64,000 nt of DNA from NCBI GenBank assembly GCA_963277665.1, contig OY728119.1, positions 316,716,206 through 316,780,205 of the forward strand. Reading direction: 5' to 3'. Each line of letters opens with the position of its first letter. Within the stretch, counting starts at the first letter, position 1. Under the pieces are notes generated by a model. It had not been told where the DNA came from. It saw nothing but the letters and a program-made list of their open reading frames with translations, and did no database searches. Shown one piece after another: positions 11,299 to 22,540 of this stretch. A program made the translations under genes and the position numbers. The DNA comes from Viscum album (lineage: Eukaryota > Streptophyta > Magnoliopsida > Santalales > Viscaceae).

Positions 11299-12319
11299 TT
11301 ATAACCCCCTTAAAATGAATATCTCCCTTGAAATTAATCAGGTTTATAAATGGTTTACTACTTGAAATTTTATTTCATGTGAACCCACATAGTAAAAAGT
11401 GATTCTAAAACATCATTTTAAAAAGGAAAGTTAGACCCATAACAGTTACCCAACGTAACTCATCACCGGGTTTACACATAGAAGAAAATAAGTGGGATTT
11501 GAAAACATGGATATGGAAGAGAAATATAACCATCAAGTTTTTATGGATAGTGATAGAGAATAATGTTTGGAGAAAGTTAACTACTAGAAATCCATTAATC
11601 TCTGATGATTTAAGGGACTATCTAATTCATTAGATAAGAGGGTAATATAATAACATTTTTGGTTTTAAGATTATTTTCCTAAAGTTGATGAATTTTTTCA
11701 TGAGGAGAAATAATTACTTGATTTTAGTAAAATCTCATCATTGGTCATTCCCAGAACAGATTCCACTTCATCTCTTATTTAAAGAAATGAATTTGAATTT
11801 TTCATTCATGAAGTGTTACCAAATCATTTGATAGAATGATAGGTCATTCCATATGTCTCAACAAAAGTTTCTAACAAGTTATCAAATATTTTCAAGGTCA
11901 CCTATAGTGAGATAATATAGTAATCTAACAAACCTCAACCAGAATATAACTTATACTATCCAAAAATGGATAACATTACAATCCTTCCTAAAAATAAAAT
12001 AAAACTTTAAAAAGAGGTGAACAAAATTGAATTAACATTTATCTCCCATATTTCATAAGATAGTTCTTGGTTGCCACATTCTAAACATGTGAATACCTTA
12101 ATAATGTATTCTCTTGACACATGGTCATGACATGAATTAGTGTAGATATTTAGTGAAAATATGCATTCTGTCAAATTTACTCTTTCCACACTCCAAAAAT
12201 ACCAAAAAATTTATATACTCAAACAATGATATCACTTTTTCCTTATATCAGTCATGATATCATTAATACTATCAAACATATCATTATCTTCTTATTCCTT
12301 CCTTATGCGCATATCACAT
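11299..12319 (-). mobile_element. X1 internal region, 3' end, with polypurine tract
   Basis: Minus strand AAGGGGGTTATAA at 11299-11313 is the polypurine tract before the LTR. The region aligns with 62429-63579 of X2. No ORF is conserved between the two copies here, so it looks like a non-coding 3' region. Element Y is inserted at its right end. Confidence 0.75.
12315..12319. repeat. Left target-site duplication of Y (CACAT)
   Basis: CACAT directly precedes the Y terminus TGTAACATCC and is repeated at 22149-22153 after the other terminus TTCTTACA. A 5-bp duplication is the expected size for a Ty3/gypsy integrase. Confidence 0.92.
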
Positions 12320-14447
12320 TGTAACATCCCAACCCGACTTAACCTTCAACCTGGTAGCCGGACTGGTCACCACATGGCCTCAAGCGCATCTCCCCAAATG
12401 CCAGAGGCTGCCAACTAGCAGCGAGGGACTAGGTGAGTCTGTGGGGAGACTATTCCCTCATTACCAAAGTATCACAGTGCAATTACAAACATACAATAGT
12501 GAAAAAAGGTAACCAGTAGACAACACATAGACAACAGAAATAGATAAAAAATTGGAGGATTTGATATATATAGGACGGTGCGAGTCAATAAAACATAGTA
12601 CAAGTACACAAAATACCAAAAAAACCAAAATTTATTCCCAATCGCATTGCAAGCCTCAGCTTGGTCCCATACACTCCTACTCCGAGCAACAAGTCAAGTA
12701 CCTGTACTAGGGATTTTCCCCTTCTCATTACCTGAAATCATATAATCTTCTTGGGTCCAAAAACATGACCCAAGCAGGGTGTGAGACTAATACCAGTAGG
12801 CAACCACCAAAGATCCGTCCTAATCTTTCAGTGAACATATAGAACAGGAAGTGAAATACGGAAATCAGTAAACAATGAATCTAGCAATACCGACCCAAGC
12901 TTGTTCTTTGGCTTGGCATCGCTTCAATTATACATTACATTCATTAAAAACTTCATTAAAGTGTTCAAACCATTCCCTGAAACCATTCCTAGAGTACCCA
13001 AATCGGAGATCAGGCATCACTCAGAGAGAAAATCCACCAACACCCTACAACCCATTACGGGGAACCTCCTTAGTACCCAGCCTTGCTCTAGGTGCGGTAT
13101 AGTCCATCATCTGAGCCCATCCCTGGGATCCTATAAATAAGATCCGGGTATCGCCCATGACATATCATGCCCTGTTGAGTCCTTCCATGGCATCTCACAC
13201 TGGACCCATGATTCACTTGTCATTTCAGTAACAGGTCTCGTATGGGTCTATCCATGGAAACTCACATTGGTTCCATGGTTCACCCACGACTTTGTTTCAC
13301 ATTTTAAGTAGTTAAAAATCATTTAACTCACATGGTATCAAAATTCAAGAATTAGCATCCATGGGGAAAGGGGAAAAACTCCATCCCATACCTGAAACTA
13401 TTTCAATTACAATTTCATCTTATTGAAATTCCAATCATATTAAATTTCCATTTTTAACAACCCACAAGGGAATGAAAAGGCATGCCTCATAGGCATCCTG
13501 GGTCAAAAGACATAAAAGATCCATTCAAGGCAACACACCCAAGGGGTGGATTCTATCCAAGGTATTCACCCTAAATAAAGCACATACCATCCGATTTAGA
13601 TTACCTAAAACATGCTAGATAATAACAGGGTTAAATTCCAAGTTCATGCAACACCCCAAAAGTTGGCGCGTGGCACTCCGACATATATAAACAGCTTGAA
13701 AATCAGTGAAAATCACGATACCACCTACCTTAGGCTCATACTAGATAGATTGTCCAGTATCAGGCTCTGATTCATCCTGATTTGGATGAAATTTAAAGAA
13801 CAGACGAAAAACAAGAAATTATGGAATATGAGCATTAATCCAATCTGCGTTCATTATAGCCTGAAGAATCGAGAAAGATTAAAAAGGAATTGAGGACATA
13901 ATGTTGCAGATCTAACAAGACAAACGGCGTTTGAAATGAATATCGGACAAAAAATCAGAATCAAAATCCTCTATAACCTCCTCGAGAGATCTCCCTTGCT
14001 ATCTGGTTGAAGAAGAGGGTTAGTTTTAGGTTTTTATAACATTTAATTAATTTAATTAAAAATTAATTAAATATCAAAATACAGCAGGTCGTACGTTTTA
14101 CCCACACGGCCTGGACAAACTGTGCGGAGATGGTGCGGACCTTTCTGGAATGCAAGGGGAAACCACATGGCCACCCCGCACTGTTTCCACAAACTGTGCG
14201 TAGTCTGTTCTCCTACCTCTTCCAAGCCTACACCAAGGCGCACGGTTTAACCTGGCCATGCACAGGCCATGTGAAAACCATTTTCCAAGACATTTCCAGC
14301 CTAAAACTTGGTTCCGGGCTCCAAACAAGACCCGGACACCTCTGTAACTCCCTCGATCAAGTTAGTCATTCACATTAGGCCTCAATAGAATAGTTAAACT
14401 GAAAAGAAAAAGGATTCATACCTCATACAAAAACCCGGGTTCTTACA
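12320..14447 (-). repeat. Y 3' LTR
   Basis: Spans TGTAACATCCCAACC to GGGTTCTTACA on the plus strand, 2128 bp, and matches 20020-22148 along its length. The minus-strand TATA box is at 14031-14040. Degenerate copies of the AAACCGTGCG inverted repeats lie at 14085-14340. Confidence 0.95.
14031..14040 (-). promoter_or_regulatory. TATA box, Y 3' LTR
   Basis: Minus strand GTTATAAAAACCTAAAAC. The same sequence is at 21732-21741 in the other LTR, which makes U3 about 400 bp long. Confidence 0.65.
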
Positions 14448-14462
14448 ATCTTCCCCCCTTAT
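14448..14462 (-). other. Polypurine tract of Y
   Basis: Minus strand TATAAGGGGGGAAGAT, preceded by TTCGGGGACGAATTCC, lies directly before the 3' LTR. This is the usual pre-LTR motif of plant gypsy elements and fixes the orientation. Confidence 0.9.
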
Positions 14463-14479
14463 AGGAATTCGTCCCCGAA

Positions 14480-15885
14480 TTTCTCTCAGAAGGGTGGTAA
14501 ATATTCGTCAGCGAACAGATCTAGCCACTGAGGACGTACGTCGGCCTCCCGCTCCCAAGTCTCAACCTTTAAATAGTCGTGCTGCCATAGCACCCGTACT
14601 AGAGGAACTGACTGTCCTCAGAGAACCTTTGTGCTCTTATCAATGATACGAATCAGATGCACCTCAAAGGATACATCCACCTAAAGCTCTACCTCCTCAG
14701 GTTGGAAGGTATGAGACGGTCCTGAATAGTATCATTGTAACTAAGAAACATGGAACATGTCATGCATGGCTCAGTACCTCTGAGGTAACTACAACCGATA
14801 GGCTACCGGCTCCACCCTCTCTAGAATCTCAAAAGTTCCAACATATCTCGGCGATAGCTTACCCTATCTTCTGATCCACCTGTGTCCCAGCCTCGGTGAA
14901 ACACGCAAGAAAACCCGATCCCCGAACATAAACTCTAGAGGTCGTCTGAGGCAATTAGCATATGACTTCTAACGAGACTGTTTGGCAGCCATCCGCTTCT
15001 ATATCATCTAGACCTGATCATAAGTCTCCTGAACAAGACGCAATCCCAGTGAAGCTGCCTCACCTACCTCTAACCAGCACTGGGGTGATCGGCATGGCCT
15101 ACCATATAAATCCTCGTACGGTGTCATCTGTATAGTCACCTAATAACTGTAGTTATAGGAAAACTCAAATATGGTAATGTGCCTCTCCCACGAGCCCCCA
15201 AAATCCAGGATGCATGCTCGCAGCATGTCCTCAAGAACTTGTATCATACGCTCTGACTGGCCATCAGTCTGAGGTTGGTATGTTGTGCTCAGAAGCACTT
15301 GTATACTCAGCGCCCTCTAAAAACTCTTCCAGAAACGTGACCTAAAATGAGCATCCCTATCTAAAACAGTGGTGTGTGGGACCCCGTGGAGTCATACTAT
15401 CTCCCGGATATACAACCTTCCCAGTTCATCCACACTGAAGGTCTCCTTGATCAGAAAGAAATGAGAATCCTTTTTGAGCCTATCAACCACAACCCACACA
15501 ACATCGTTACCTCGAGGTGACCTCAACAAACCAGTCACGAAGTCCATCGCAACATCATCCCATTTCCACTCTGGGATAGGTAACTGCTGTAAAATCCCAG
15601 TTGGTCACTGGTATTCTGCCTTCACTTGCTGACAGGTGGAACATCTCATGATAAAACTAGCCACTTCCCTCTTCATACCCGGCCACCAGTACTGTCAGCG
15701 GAAGTCACGAAACATCTTAGTGACTCCGGGATGAACTGCCCAAACTGAAGCATGAAATTCTCGTATCAACTTCTCTCTAATATCCATTAGAACCCATACA
15801 AATCCATGGATATGAATAACTTCATCCTCACCTATCGTACAACCAGGAGGAGGGTCCCCACCTGACACACCTTCTCATAGAACTA
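14480..15885 (-). pseudogene. Y integrase and chromodomain-like tail
   Basis: Translating the minus strand gives the integrase zinc-finger block (REFHASVWAVHPG, then CSTCQQVK), the core start WDDVAMDFVTG with the first catalytic Asp (near 15550), and LDRD in place of SDRD for the second (near 15360). PQTDGQSER gives the Glu region, and VRVLWQH...ETWERE near 14520-14600 is the chromodomain-like end. Several in-frame stops occur where relatives have Arg, for example TGA near 15600, which fits CGA-to-TGA change. Non-functional. Confidence 0.85.
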
Positions 15886-15889
15886 GGCC

Positions 15890-16405
15890 TTACGAATCTG
15901 AAAGTTGTCTCATCCTTACTCTGTACATGAGGGTAGAAGTCACAGCTAAGGACGATAGAAAAGACTCTCCTTGGATATTTTTCACATCAAGATGCATCAT
16001 AGAGAACAAGGAAATAAGCTTCCATTCGTTTCTAGCCTGTTGCACTACATGTACTTGAGTCTTCCTGCTTAATGCATTGGCCACTACATTGATGTTACCA
16101 AGCATATAAGCTAGCTCGAAATCAATAGACTGTAGGTACTCCACCCATATCTGCTGCCTAAGATTTAGATCATGCTGAGTAATGATATATTTGAGGCTCT
16201 TGTGGTCTGTATACACAACAAAATTCTCTCCCAATAAATAGTGTCTCCAACAGCGCATCGCATGAACAACTGATGATAGCTCAAGATCGTGTGTTGGATA
16301 ATTCCTCTCGTGTGGCCTTAGCTGCCGAGATCCATATGCCATGACTCTATCTCCCTGCATCAACACTGCACCCAGCCCAATACCTGATGCATCATAATAG
16401 ACCAT
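15890..16405 (-). pseudogene. Y RNase H
   Basis: An open stretch of 171 codons with [16 protein letters not shown] (catalytic Asp), [19 protein letters not shown] (Glu) and [10 protein letters not shown] (Asp), then a VANALSRK motif where VADALSRK is usual. It is in the same frame as the RT, separated from it only by nonsense codons in 16406-16558. Confidence 0.9.
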
Positions 16406-16558
16406 GTAACTCTTTCACTGTTCTGGCAGTATCAGGACTAGTGCGGATGCCAAACTTCCTTTCAGCTCCTGAAAGGCTGCTTCACAAGCATCTGTCCATA
16501 CAAATTTCACACACTTCTTAGTCAGGCCTGTCAACAGTGCTGCTAAGCATGATAAATC

Positions 16559-17332
16559 CTATATGAAATGACGATAATAATCAACAAGACCCATGAAACT
16601 CCATATTTCAAATACATTCTTGGGTTGTTCCCAAGAAACCACAGCTCTAACTTTCTCTAGGTCTACAGACACTTCTGTCTCAAAGATAACATGGCCCAAG
16701 AAGTGAATCTGATCCATCCAAAAGTGGCACTTAGTAACCTTTGCATATAGCTGATTCTCTCTTAGTGTATTCAAGATGATATCATGATGGGTGGCATGGT
16801 CATATCGATTTTGATAATACACCAAAATATCGTCCATGAATACCACGACGAACGAGTCCAAGTAAGGATGGAACACACGATTCATCAAAGCCATGAAAAC
16901 TGCTGGCGCATTTGTTAGACCAAATGGAATAACCAGATACTCATATAAACCATACCTACCATGAAAAGTTGTATGAGTTATGTCGGCAGGTCGAACACGC
17001 ACATGGTGATACCCTAACCTCAAATCAATTTTCGAGAACACCCTAGATCTTTTAAGTAGATCAAATAGGTCATCTATCCGTGACAAGGGATATGGGTTTT
17101 TAACTGTCAGTGTGTTCATCTTTAGATGGTCCACACATAGCCTAAGAGTCCCACCTTCCTTTTTCACAAAAAGGACCAGAGAATCCCACAGAGAAGTACT
17201 GGGTCGAATAAACCCCTTTGCCTCCAAATCATAGAGTTGTTTCTTGATCTCTTGTAACTCCGTTGGAGCCATCCTGTAAGGAGGATTGAATATTGGTGCC
17301 GCTCCTGGAACTAGATCAATGGAGAACTTCAC
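16559..17332 (-). pseudogene. Y reverse transcriptase
   Basis: An open stretch of 257 codons matching gypsy RT from the [10 protein letters not shown] block through [10 protein letters not shown] (active site, here FMDD) to the FLGHV and [10 protein letters not shown] blocks. Some normally conserved positions are changed (for example IDLRLGYHH). It ends at a stop in the connection to RNase H. Confidence 0.93.
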
Positions 17333-17569
17333 CTCTCTCTCTCAGGAGGTAAATCTGAAAATTTTTTAGGAAAAACATCCCTAAAGTGCTCAACCACAGG
17401 AGGAATGTCCATCTGACTCACTCCCTGATCATCCAAAAAAAACTAGCGATCTGGGCTGTCATCCCGTCCAACCCATTATGCTCGGGTCAAGCTCGGCATG
17501 CCTAGAGATTCCACTCGCCCTTAAGATTATACACGGCACCCTCTGGTGTGGTGAAAATCATCCTCTGGT

Positions 17570-17850
17570 GGTAACAATCAACGTAGGCTCAGTAAGCTAC
17601 TTGCCAATCCATACCGAGAATGACATCAAAACCTTTCATTTCGAGAACATAAAGATCCTAGATGACTTGACACCCTCCAAACTTAAGGGGGAACCCTCTC
17701 CATTGGCATACAACCTTTGCCCTAACTCTTAGGGGTGTGTCTAGCATCAAGATTCCATCAAAAGACAACACAACTAGCCTAAGGCTTTTCACTATAGGTG
17801 CAGCTATAAAACTGTTTTATGAACCTGTATCAAAGACAGAAGATGAAATA
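17570..17850 (-). pseudogene. Y retropepsin-like protease
   Basis: The minus strand gives SVFDTGS, the aspartyl-protease active site, near 17830-17845, followed at once by a stop, and [10 protein letters not shown] near 17600-17625, the end of the fold. The two motifs may not be in one frame. It would cut the polyprotein in the particle. Confidence 0.75.
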
Positions 17851-18139
17851 ATATATTCTACTAATATCGTACCTATCACTGTAGACGGTCCCGCTCCAAG
17901 ATCCTTAGATGTAGGCTGCACAGAATACATCTGGCCTAAACCACGGCCCTGTGATACATCCTCACTACTGGGAGTTGGCCCACTCTAACATCTCGGTGTA
18001 CCCTATGCCTGGATACCTCTTTCATTACCACTACCTCAGATTGATCAGACAGTCGCACCCCAACTCCCTGTCTAATGAGAAGCTGACAACCCTGCTCCAG
18101 CATATGGAGTCGGTGTGGACCCTCTATTGCTAGCTGCTG

Positions 18140-18910
18140 GTGGAAATGTTCTGCAAAAACTTTGAAGATGACCCATCTTGTCACATGATCGGCACTCGAC
18201 TGGGTCCCTTGGACATTGTGTCTTCGTGTGGCCTATCCTACCTCACTAGTAGGACCTCATATTGCTAACCGAAGATAGGTTCCGACTGCAATAATCATCG
18301 TGTGGAAGCTCCAGATGACGCTTCCTACTAACAGTCGTTGTAGTACCTGATCTCGATGCTAAACAGCTCTAGCTCGCACCTCCAGCCTCTCTCAGGTTAT
18401 ATTTTGTGATTAGCACCTAGTTTACAATTCTAGAAATGGTAGTCAACTTGAAGATATTTACCTGAGATCGGATGTCATATCTCAGACCATCCTCAAAACG
18501 TCTGGCCCTCGACAGCACATCGCCCATCAGGACAGGTGCGAAGCACTGAAGCTCAGTAAAATGGGTCGAGTATTCCATCACTGGTAACACACCCAATTCC
18601 AAACATAGGAACTCTCAGGCTCGATCGGCCCTCAAAGTCTTTGGATAAAATAAATCATAGAAGGCTGCATGAAACTCCATCCAAGCCATCTCCCGATGAA
18701 GATCTTACTAGGTGATCATGTCCCACCACCTCTTGGCGGAATCACACAGCATGTACGTAGTGAGCTGGACCACCCTCTCCAGAGGTGTCTCCAAATGCTC
18801 AAAGATAGCTAGTATTGCCTCTAACCAGGACTCTGTAGCTTGTGGTCCGCCATCCCTTGAAAACATAGGCGGATGCTGCTGCTGAAACTCACGCGTCAAC
18901 TCTGCCATAG
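18140..18910 (-). pseudogene. Y gag with zinc knuckle
   Basis: The start MAELTREFQQQHPPMF at 18908 leads into the retrotransposon gag fold (ATESWLEAILAIFEHLE, YMLCDSAKRWWDMI). A second open piece lies at 18417-18602. Near 18145-18190 the frame GHTKTQC...CRSCDKMGHLQSFC gives a CX2CX4HX4C zinc knuckle for RNA binding. Stops and possible frame changes break it. An upstream gag portion may extend to about 19100. Confidence 0.8.
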
Positions 18911-20000
18911 TCAGGGCAGGTCGCGGTGCTCCCTGAATGGTCTATATAAAACGCAACAAGCTCTCACAAAACTGTACCTCAGTACCTGTGTCTGGTATAA
19001 TCGATGGTGCCACAGCTGGCACAACTGGAGTTTCCTCTAGTAGCCCACGGCGTACCATCTCTGAAACGTGCTCGTCACCGCTCTCCCGATGTACGACTGG
19101 AGGTCTCTATGGTGGCATGAATCTACAATTCCAAACACACGCCTCTGCTCACGATTTCTAATGAGATTTGAAACATACGAGCACAAGAACCAAGACAGGA
19201 CAGGTCAAGACCTTCCAAAAAACCATGTCAACCCACAGCCTGCTTCTAAAGTCAGGACTACATAAGGAACAGTCACCAAAAACCACTAGATTCACTACCT
19301 CTTTCCCACTCAGAAGTCAGGCCGAGGTCAGGCTCTATTTTCAACATTCATTCTTTTAACATACCTTTATTCAAAAGCTTTAACCAATGGTCCACCAAGT
19401 TCTGATCCCTGAGGGCCCATAACACCTCATGAATCAAAATTTGATGCCCATCTAACCATGAAATTCAATTTCATTTAGCATCTACATCCCATTGGTGCAT
19501 AATTTCCCAATCCATAATGGCCCATACACCTTATGAATTGAAATATGACGTCACTCTTCATTCATTTCACCCAATCTAACACAACAGTAGGCACAGCTAT
19601 CAATCAACTATCAAAAAAGCATGCAATAACTATCACAACACCTATCACAACAACATGAAATATATAATGCATCCTATATTGCATGGCATAATACATGACA
19701 TGTGATTTCTAACAAGGTGCCTATATGATGCATGAGATGGAAAACCCTCATCTCATCGAGTTGCAATGAAATAGAACCCACAATAATATCAATAGTATCA
19801 GCAAAAACCATGTAAATTACCCAATGGTGAAATCAGAACAGCTGTAATAAGCAAAACCAGAAAACACAATTCCATAGGAGGAAACTTGGCTTTTCCATAT
19901 ACATGGATTTGCAACTCTCAGGCACAGTTTATTACCAAGGTCCCTTCCTTTCTTACTCTTATCTATAGTGGCCAAATCATAAGTCAAATCAGAAAAGGAA
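18911..20000 (-). other. Y leader region between PBS and gag
   Basis: No protein similarity is visible. It is the expected untranslated leader and gag N-terminal part of Y. Short ORFs on the plus strand here look incidental. Confidence 0.5.
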
Positions 20001-20016
20001 ATCCCCTATGATACCA
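20001..20016 (-). other. Primer-binding site of Y
   Basis: Minus strand TGGTATCATAGGGGAT begins 3 nt after the 5' LTR end. It resembles the complement of the initiator Met-tRNA 3' end (TGGTATCAGAGC), with mismatches in the second half. Confidence 0.85.
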
Positions 20017-21731
20017 CTATGTAACGTCCCGACCCGACATACCATTCAACCTGGTAGCCGAACCGGTCGCCACATGGCCTGAAGCGCATCTCTCCAAATG
20101 CCAGAGGATTCTGACTAGCAGCGAGGGCCTAGGTGAGTTCGTGGGGAGACTATGCCCTCATTACCAAAGTATCATAGCGGAATTACAAACATACAATAGC
20201 AGAAAAACATAACCAATAGACAACACATAGACATCAGAAATAAATAACAAATTGAAGGATCTGATATGTATATGATAGTTTAAGTCAATAAAACACAGTA
20301 CAAGTACACAAAATACCAAAAAGAAACCAAAATGTATCCCGGTTGCATCACAAGCCTCTTCTTGGTCCCATGCACTCCTACTCCGAGCAACAAGTCAAGT
20401 ACCTGTACTAGGGCTTTTCCCCTTCTCATTACCTAAAATCATATAATCTTCTTGGGTCCAAAAACATGACCTAAACAGGGTGTGAGAAAAATTCTAGTAG
20501 GAAACCACCAAATATCAATGCTAATCTGTCAGTGAATACACAAAACAGGAAGTGAAATATAGAAAGCAGTAAACATGGAAACTAGAAATACCGACCCAAG
20601 CTTGTTCTTTGGCTTGGCATCGCTTAAAGTATCCATTCCATTCATTAATAACTTAATTCAAGTGTTCAAACCATTCCCTAAACCCGTTATTGGATTACTC
20701 AAATCGGAGACTAGGCATCGCTCAGGGAGAAAATCCACAAACACCCTACAAGCTCGTTCCGAGGAACCTCCTAGGTACCCGACCTCGCTCTAGGTGCGGT
20801 ATAGTCCGCCATCTGAGCCCGCCTCTGAGATCCTATAAATAAGATTTGGGTATCTCTCATGACATATCATGCCCTGCTGAGTCCATCCATGGGAACTCAC
20901 TCTAGACCCATGATTCACTTGGCATTTCAATAACAAGTCCCGTATGAGTACGTCCATGGAAACTCACATTGGTTCCATGGTTCACCCATTACTTTGTTTC
21001 AAATTTTAAGTAGTTTAGAAGCCTTTAACTAATGTGGGCTCGCAATTCAAGAATTAGCATCCATGGGGAATTGGGGAAAACTCCATCCCATATGTGAAAT
21101 CATTTCAATTACAATTTCATCTTATTGCAATTCCAGTCATATTAAATTTCTATTTTAAACATCCCACAAGGGAAAAAAAGGCATGCCTCATAGGCATACT
21201 GGGTCAAAATTTTTAAAAGAGACATTCAAGGAAACACCCCGAAGGGTTGGTTCCTATCCAAGGTGTACAACCTAACTAAAGAACATACCATCCTTTTCAG
21301 ATTACCTTCAACATGCTAGGTAATAACAAGGTTAAATTACATGTTCAAGTGACACCCCAAAAGTGGGCGCACGACACTCCGACATATATAAATAGCTTGA
21401 GAATTAGTGAAAATCACGAGACCACCTACCTTAGGCTCGTACTAGATAGCTCATCCAGTATCAGGCTCTGATTTGTCCTGATTTAGAAGAAATATGAAGA
21501 ACAGATGAAGAAAGATAAATTAGGGCATATGAGCCTTAATCCAATCTACATTCGTTATAACCAGAAGAATCAACAAATATTAAAAATGAATTGAGGACTT
21601 ACCGTTGCGGATCTAACAAGAAGAATGGTGTTTGAAACGGATATCATACAAAAAATCAGGATCGAAATCCTCTGTAGCATCCTTGAGAGCTCTCCCTTAC
21701 TGTCCGGTTTAAAAATAGGGTTAGTTTTAGG

Positions 21732-21741
21732 TTTTTATAAC
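21732..21741 (-). promoter_or_regulatory. TATA box, Y 5' LTR
   Basis: Minus strand GTTATAAAAACC. The U3 inverted repeats lie just upstream of it in the direction of transcription. Confidence 0.65.
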
Positions 21742-21790
21742 ATTTAATAAATTTACTTAAAAATTAATTATATATAAAAATACATTAGGT

Positions 21791-21987
21791 CGCACGGTTT
21801 ATCTGCATGGCTTGGACAAACCGTGCGGAGATCTTGAGAACCCTACTGGAAGGAAAGGGGCAACCGCGCGGCCACCCATCACGGTTTCCTCAAACCGTGC
21901 ATAGGTCGTGCTCCAGCCTCTGGCAAGCCTACACCAAGGCACACAGTTTAACCAGGTCATGTGCAGGCCATGTGAAAACTGTGTGCC
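21791..21987 (-). promoter_or_regulatory. U3 inverted repeats around AAACCGTGC in Y
   Basis: Three inverted repeats lie about 50-250 bp upstream of the TATA box. CGCACGGTTT/AAACCGTGCG has 10-bp arms (21791-21827). ACGGTTT/AAACCGT has 7-bp arms (21881-21898). GGCACACAGTTT/AAACTGTGTGCC has 12-bp arms (21938-21987). Degenerate versions occur in the 3' LTR. They are likely promoter elements, but the binding factor is unknown. Confidence 0.6.
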
Positions 21988-22148
21988 AGGCCATTTCCAA
22001 CCTAAAACTTCGTTCTGGGCTCCGAACAAGCCTCGAACACCTCCATAACTCACTTGGTCAAGTTAGGCATCCACATTAGGCCTCAACAGAACAGTTAAAC
22101 TGAAAATAAAAAGGATTTGTACCGCGTACGAAAACCGGGGTTCTTACA

Positions 22149-22153
22149 CACAT
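22149..22153. repeat. Right target-site duplication of Y (CACAT)
   Basis: Matches 12315-12319. The flanking sequence on both sides joins to match X2 around 63570-63585. Confidence 0.92.
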
Positions 22154-22276
22154 TCTTTCCAAAAATATTTCAATGACTTTTCATGGTAATTGTTACCATA
22201 TATTTATGGAAAGCCATAATGAACCAATACCTAGATATTCCAATATTCCATAATACCATAAAATATATTCTATAAC
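22154..22276 (-). mobile_element. X1 internal region resumes
   Basis: Aligns loosely with X2 from about 63580, in the non-coding region downstream of its gag-like ORF. It is cut at 22277 by a CACTA terminus. Confidence 0.6.
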
Positions 22277-22540
22277 CACTACCACAAAACAGGATTTTAT
22301 CAGTCTAAAAAAGATTTTATTAGTTCTAAAAAAGAATTGGTAATCTCAGTGAAGATAAATGGGGGTCCCTTTTATAATCACTCGTAAAAGCACTGATAAT
22401 GTCCCCTTTTATTAGTGATAAAAAAGTTTTAATAAAAGGGGGATTTTATCAGCACTAAAAAAAAGTATTGATAAGTTGGTCCTTTATCAGCGCTTTTTGA
22501 GATCTTTTTTTAGCGCTAATAAAAATTATAAAACATTAAA
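22277..22540 (+). mobile_element. CACTA element 1, left end with subterminal repeats
   Basis: Begins CACTACCACAAAACAGG, preceded by a possible 3-bp target site AAC. It is followed by repeated short motifs such as TTATCAGCGCT, TTATCAGCACT and GATTTTATTAG in both orientations, typical of CACTA subterminal regions that bind the transposase. The similar end at 42394 supports the call. No right end was found, so the extent is unknown. Confidence 0.7.

Larger units (their letters stand above)
12320..22148 (-). mobile_element. Complete Ty3/gypsy chromovirus element Y
   Basis: A 9.83-kb element with two LTRs, TG...CA ends and a CACAT duplication, nested in X1 in the minus orientation. From right to left it has the 5' LTR, PBS, gag with a zinc knuckle, retropepsin, RT, RNase H, integrase, chromodomain-like tail, polypurine tract and 3' LTR. 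The first ~180 bp of the two LTRs differ at about 21 positions by my hand count (about 88% identity), so the insertion is old. The coding region has several stops, and gag is in another frame than RT-RNase H. Confidence 0.95.
20020..22148 (-). repeat. Y 5' LTR
   Basis: 2129 bp, from TGTAACGTCCCGACC to GGGGTTCTTACA on the plus strand. It has the minus-strand TATA box at 21732-21741, and the U3 inverted repeats are better kept here than in the 3' LTR. Confidence 0.95.
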
